Positions 59,200-64,000 of a stretch of 64,000 nucleotides of DNA are shown in pieces. This stretch comes from Trichopria drosophilae (lineage: Eukaryota; Arthropoda; Insecta; Hymenoptera; Diapriidae). Location: NCBI GenBank assembly GCA_030407085.1, contig CM059582.1, positions 68,157,501-68,221,500 of the forward strand, given 5' to 3'. A program made the translations under genes and the position numbers. Under the pieces are notes generated by a model. That model was not told the origin of the DNA, did not search any database, and was given only the letters and a program-made list of their open reading frames with translations. The first letter of the stretch is position 1. Each line of letters starts with the position of its first letter.

Positions 59200-60006
59200 A
59201 TATTATTTTTTTTTATTCATAACTTATTCTAGCTTACTTCTTGAATCTTATCTCCCCTCGTCTTCAAGATTTTCCTAGAAAACCGAGTGTCTCGAATATA
59301 AGTCACATATGTGCGTTCCAACGACGTAGGAAATTTCAGTTTCTCGTTTCGACCTGCAAGTGGAGTGACACATGCGCAACATGTATACATATAAAGGTCA
59401 GTGGAGCGTGGTGTAGGTAAATATTATTACACAATAAGGAGGAAGTGGGGTGTGGCCTCAACTCTTCGCCAAAGGGACCCACGTACCTATATGTTTATCG
59501 CAAGGTCATTATCGTTATTTATTACCGTCTTTATTATTTGTTTATACGCAAACTATCAATTAATCATCATTATCAACACTCATCTGACTTTAATTACCCA
59601 ATTATCGATATTTACTATCGTCTTTATTAATTGTTTATATAACAATTAACCACGAAGAACTCTTGTATTAGGTCGCTGAGCCATGACCTAACTCACCGTC
59701 GTGCCAAAGGTTGTCCGTACGTTTTTGTTTACGTCAGACAACTGGCCTACCTCACATGGCGGCCATGGTGTTATTTACAGTCATAAATTAATAATTATTT
59801 GACATTAATTACCCTATTAACATTATTTATTGACATTTTTATTGCTTGTTTTGACATTAATTACCCATAATTAACCATTATCACCTAATTATGAGGTCAT
59901 TAACCCCTGAACTATCCCAAGGCGCGCGTGCCGTCTGGCGCCAGACCTATCTCAAGGTGGAGGAGTGGGGGTGCTTACGTCTGGCTATCGGTCACCCTAT
60001 ACTAGT
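59200..60006 (-). repeat. Polinton right terminal inverted repeat
   Basis: Inverted match to 46455-47340, including the GTCTGGCGCCAGAC palindrome near 59933 and inverted variants of TGAGGTAGGTC (near 59684, 59745 and 59945). Differences from the left copy are scattered substitutions and short indels. Confidence 0.92.
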
Positions 60007-60012
60007 ATCGTT

Positions 60013-63000
60013 ATAAAAAATGATAATTTAAACGATGACTCCATTAGGGAATTGTTTCTAAACGATGTTTTCCTTACTTGAAACAGTACTTTTGAATGGT
60101 TCGCAAAATTTAAAATTTATAAACAATTTTCAGCACAAGTTATACGCCTTTTATAGAAATCGTTATAAACAATTAAAAATGAAGCAATGTTAGTAGTCGC
60201 GATTGGTTTCAAACCGATATTTTCCATATTTTAAGTAGTATTTTCGAAGTGTTCACAAAATTTTAACTTTCCAACCAATTTCATGCACAAGTTATACGCC
60301 TCTAACAGTAATCATTTTAAAAAATGATAATTGAAACAATGATTTCTGTAGCGAATTGTTTCCCAACGATAATTTCGTTATTTCAAACAGTATTTATGGA
60401 GTGTTTGCAAAACTTTAAATTTATAAACGATTTCCTGCACAATTTATACGTGTTTTATAGAAATCGTTATAAAAAATGATAATTTAAACAATGACTCTAA
60501 TAGGGAATTGTTTCTAAACGATATTTTCCTTACTTGATACAGTACTTTTGAATTGTTCGCAAAATTTAAAATTTATAAACAATTTCCTGCACAAGTTATA
60601 CGCCTTTTAGAGAAATCGTTATAAAAAATGATAATTTAAACAATGACTCTAATAGGGAATTGTTTCTAAACGATATTTTCCTTACTTGATACAGTACTTT
60701 TGAATTGTTCGCAAAATTTAAAATTTATAAACAATTTCCTGCACAAGTTATACGCCTTTTAGAGAAATCGTTATAAAAAATGATAATTTAAACAATGACT
60801 CCAATAGGGAATTGTTTTTAAACGATACTTTCCTAACTTCAAACAGTATTTTTGAAGTGTTTGCAAAATTATAAATTTAAAAAAAATTTTGTGCAGATGT
60901 TATACGCCTTTTATTAAAATTGTTATAAACAATGATAATTTATACAATGATTTCAGTAGCGAATTGTTCCTAAACGATATTTTCCTTACTTGAAACAGTA
61001 CTTTTGAATCGTTCGCAAAATTTTAAATTTATAAACAATTTCCTGCAGAATTTATACGTGTTTTATAGAAATGGTTATAAAAAATGATAATTTAAACAAT
61101 GACTCTAATAGGGTATTGTTTCTAAATGATATTTGCCTTACTTGATAAAGTACTTTTGAATTGTACGCAAAATTTAAAATTTGTAAACAATTTCTGCACA
61201 ATTTATACGTGTTTTATACAAATCATTATAAAAAATGATAATTTAAACAATGACTCCAATAGGGAATTGTTTCTAAAGGATATTTTCCTTACTTGAAACA
61301 GTATTTTTGAATTGTTCGCAGAATTTTAAATTTATAAACAATTTCCTGCACAATTTATACATGTTTTATAGAAATGTTTATAAAAAATGATAATTTTAAC
61401 AATGACTCTAATAAGGAATTGTTTCTAAACGATATTTGCCTTACTTGATACAGTACTTTTGAATTGTTCGCAAAATGTAAAATTTATAAACAATTTCCTG
61501 CCCAATTAATACGTGTTTTATAGAAATCGTTATAAAAAATGATAATTTAAACAAAGACTCCAGTAGGGAAATGTTTCTAAACGATAATTTCCTTACTTGA
61601 AACAGTACTTTTGAATTGTTCGCAAAATTTAAAATTTATAAACAATTTTCTGCACAAGTTATACGCCTTTTATAGAAATCATTATAAACAATTAAAAATG
61701 AAGCAATGTTAGTAGTCGCGAATGGTTTCAAACCGATATTTTCCATATTTTAAGTAGTATTTTCGAAGTGTTTGCAAAGTTTTAAATTTATAAACGATTT
61801 CCTGCACAATTTATACGTGTTTTATAGAGATCGTTATAAAAAATGATAATTTAAACGATGACTCCATTAGGGAATTGTTTCTAAACGATATTTGCCTTAC
61901 TTGATACAGTACTTTTGAATTGTTCGCAAAATATAAAATTTATAAACAATTTCCTGCACAATTTATACGTGTTTTATAGAAATCGTTATAAACAATTAAA
62001 AATGAAGCATTGATACCAGTCGCGAATAGTTTCAAACCGATATTTTCCATATTTTAAGTAGTATTTTTGAAGTGTTTGCAAAAGTTTAACTTTAAAACCA
62101 ATTTCAGGCACACGTTATACGCCTCTAACAGTAATCATTTAAAAAATGATAATTTAAACCATGATTTCAGTAGCGAATTGTTGCCCAACGATACTTTCCT
62201 TATTTCAAAGAGTATTTATGAAGTGTTTGCAAAATTTTAAATTTATAAACGATTTCCTGCACAATTTATTACGTGTTTTATAGAAATCGTTATAAAAAAT
62301 AATAATTTAAACAATGACTCCAATAGGGAATTGTTTTTAAACGATACTTTCCTAACTTCAAACAGTATTTTTGAAGTGTTAGCAAAATTATAAATTTAAA
62401 AACAATTTTCTGCAGTTGTTATACGCCTTTTATTGAAATTGTTATAAACAATGATAATTTAAACAATGATTTCAGTAGCGAATTGTTCCTAAACGATATT
62501 TTCCTTACTTGAAACAGTACTTTTGAATCGTTCGCAAAATTTTAAAATTATAAACAATTTGCTGCAGAATTTATACGTGTTTTATAGAAATGGTTACAAA
62601 AATGATGATTTAAACAATGACTCTAATAGGGAATTGTTTCTAAACGATATTTGCCTTACTTAATACAGTACTTTTGAATTGATCTCAAAATTTTAAATTT
62701 ATAAACGAATTCCTGCACAATTTATTACGTGTTTTATAGAAATCGTTATAAAAAATAATAATTTAAACAATGACTCCAATAGGGAATTGTTTTTAAACGA
62801 TACTTTCCTTACTTCAAACAGTATTTTTCAAGTGTTTGCAAAATTATAAATTTAAAAACAATTTTCTGCAGTTGTTATACGCCTTTTATTGAAATTGTTA
62901 TAAACAATGATAACTTAAACAATGATTTCAGTAGCGAATTGTTCCTAAACGATATTTTCCTTACTTGAAACAGTACTTTTGAATCGTTCGCAAAATTTTA

Positions 63001-63725
63001 AAATTATAAACAATTTGCTGCAGAATTTATACGTGTTTTATAGAAATGGTTACAAAAATGATGATTTAAACAATGACTCTAATAGGGAATTGTTTCTAAA
63101 CGATATTTGCCTTACTTAATACAGTACTTTTGAATTGTTCTCAAAATTTAAAATTTATAAACAATTTCCTGCACAATTTATACGTGTTTTATAGAAATCG
63201 TTATAAAAATGATAATTTAAACAACGACTCCAATAGGGAATTGTTTATAAACGATGTTTTCCTTACTTGAAACAGTACTTTTGAAATGATCGCAAAATTT
63301 AAAATTTATAAACAATTTCCTGCAGAATTTATACGTGTTTTATAGAAATGGTTATAAAAAATGCTAATTTAAACAATGATTCTAATAGGGAATTGTTTCT
63401 AAACGATATTTGCCTTACTTGATACAGTACTTTTGAATTGTTCGCAAAATTTAAAATTTATAAACCATTTTCTGCACAAGTTATACTCCTCTAACAGAAA
63501 TCATTTTAAAAAATGATAATTTTAACAATGATAATTTTAACAATGATTTCAGTAGCGAATTGTTTTAAACGATATGTTCCTTACTTGAAACAGTACTTTT
63601 GAATCGTTTGCAAAATTTTAAATTTATAAACAATTTCCTGCACAATTTATACGCCTTTTATAGAAATCCTTATAAATAATGATTCCTGTAGTGAATGGTT
63701 TCAAAACGATACTTCCCTTATTTCT
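60013..63725 (+). repeat. Satellite array, right block (diverged monomers)
   Basis: The same family of about 152-bp monomers in plus orientation, but more diverged. There are only short local duplications: single monomers at about 60464, 60617 and 60769, and a three-monomer block of about 456 bp at about 62290 and 62750. The 1,396-bp higher-order unit of the left block is absent. This fits the array edge, where homogenisation is weaker. Confidence 0.92.
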
Positions 63726-63960
63726 AATACCGGTTCTGAAGTGTTTGTATGGTACAATTACAATTCCGAGAAAAGGGGTTTCAAAATTAATTAACAATTT
63801 TACTATGTCGTACAATTTTATTTAACAATGTTTATTCATATTTTTAAAAAATCATTTCAAATATTGCTCAAAATGTTTTCCGTGCTGCTCCACGCACAGT
63901 TGAGCCCTTCGCAGGGCTTCGCAAATTCGAAGGAAATTGATTATAAAGTTGAAAATTTTA
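63726..63960 (+). repeat. Non-satellite edge module, right copy
   Basis: Inverted copy of 32445-32660, containing TTGCTCAAAATGTTTTCCGT and CACGCACAGTTGAGCCCTTC. Monomers before it are in plus orientation. The sequence after 63960 (GAAATATGGAAAATATT) is a monomer in minus orientation. The repeat probably continues past the window end. Confidence 0.8.
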
Positions 63961-64000
63961 CAAACGCTTGAAAAATACTGTTGGAAATATGGAAAATATT

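Larger units (their letters stand above)
46455..60006. mobile_element. Polinton/Maverick element inserted in the satellite (13.55 kb)
   Basis: The ends begin AGTAGTATAGGGTGACC and finish GGTCACCCTATACTAGT, with one mismatch. Long terminal inverted repeats follow (about 0.8-0.9 kb). The 6-bp satellite sequence ATCGTT is duplicated exactly at 46449-46454 and 60007-60012, matching the 6-bp duplication made by Polinton integrases. Inside are type B DNA polymerase (minus) and, on plus, an unidentified protein, packaging ATPase, two small Polinton-type proteins and a cysteine protease. I find neither an integrase nor a capsid protein. At 13.55 kb it is shorter than the usual 15-20 kb. Stops and frameshifts in most genes show decay after insertion or transposition in trans. 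Confidence 0.95.

Noticed and set aside
1..64000. tRNA, rRNA or telomeric repeats
   Set aside because: Looked for cloverleaf-like and rRNA-like segments and (TTAGG)n arrays. Only isolated TTAGGTTAGG words occur (near 8937 and 17510).

Overview
This window looks like repeat-rich, AT-rich nuclear DNA from an insect. The evidence is the mix of element families (Polinton/Maverick, hAT, two kinds of LINE, a Ty3/Gypsy LTR element, foldback elements), spliceosomal introns inside transposon genes, and a large hierarchical satellite. Hymenoptera is my best guess from the flavour of these families, but nothing here proves the order. I see no rRNA, tRNA, CRISPR array or bacterial operon, and no clearly intact single-copy host gene. 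The only host-like gene is a broken RRM/F-box/LRR protein at 19.4-20.5 kb.

Layout. 0.9-4.8 kb: a Polinton remnant with an integrase on + and a decayed protein-primed DNA polymerase B on -, facing each other tail to tail. 5.5-7.5 kb: a 5'-truncated Jockey/CR1-like LINE. 7.6 kb: a 12-bp minisatellite. 8.58-12.25 kb: a nearly complete hAT transposon with terminal inverted repeats (TIRs), an imperfect 8-bp target-site duplication (TSD), one intron and one frameshift. 13.8-16.95 kb: a 5'-truncated LINE with endonuclease, RT and RNase H domains (LOA-like). 17.8-19.0 kb: two adjacent TTAA-ended inverted-repeat elements. 19.4-20.5 kb: the RRM/F-box/LRR pseudogene. 21.6-22.3 kb: a 700-bp inverted repeat holding two tandem hairpins. 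23.92-31.53 kb: a Ty3/Gypsy retrotransposon on the minus strand with LTRs and a 4-bp TSD. Its gag-like, zinc-knuckle ORF lies downstream of pol, behind a strong splice-acceptor sequence.

32.24 kb to the window end is one satellite domain. Monomers of about 150 bp form a roughly 1,396-bp higher-order unit, and these units follow an A-B-B pattern of about 4,188 bp. A second Polinton (46,455-60,006, about 13.55 kb) is inserted in this satellite, with long TIRs and a perfect 6-bp TSD (ATCGTT). On the minus strand it carries DNA polymerase B and upstream exons with matching phase-1 splice sites. On the plus strand it carries an unidentified protein, a packaging ATPase, two small Polinton-type proteins and an adenovirus-type cysteine protease. 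I cannot find an integrase or major capsid gene in it, and most of its genes have a stop or frameshift, so it looks like a decayed copy or one moved in trans.

The satellite edges near 32.4-32.8 kb and 63.6-64.0 kb are inverted copies of each other. Each has a roughly 230-bp non-satellite module where monomer orientation flips.

All coordinates of repeats, introns and breaks were read by eye and may be off by a few bases. No alignment or database search was run.
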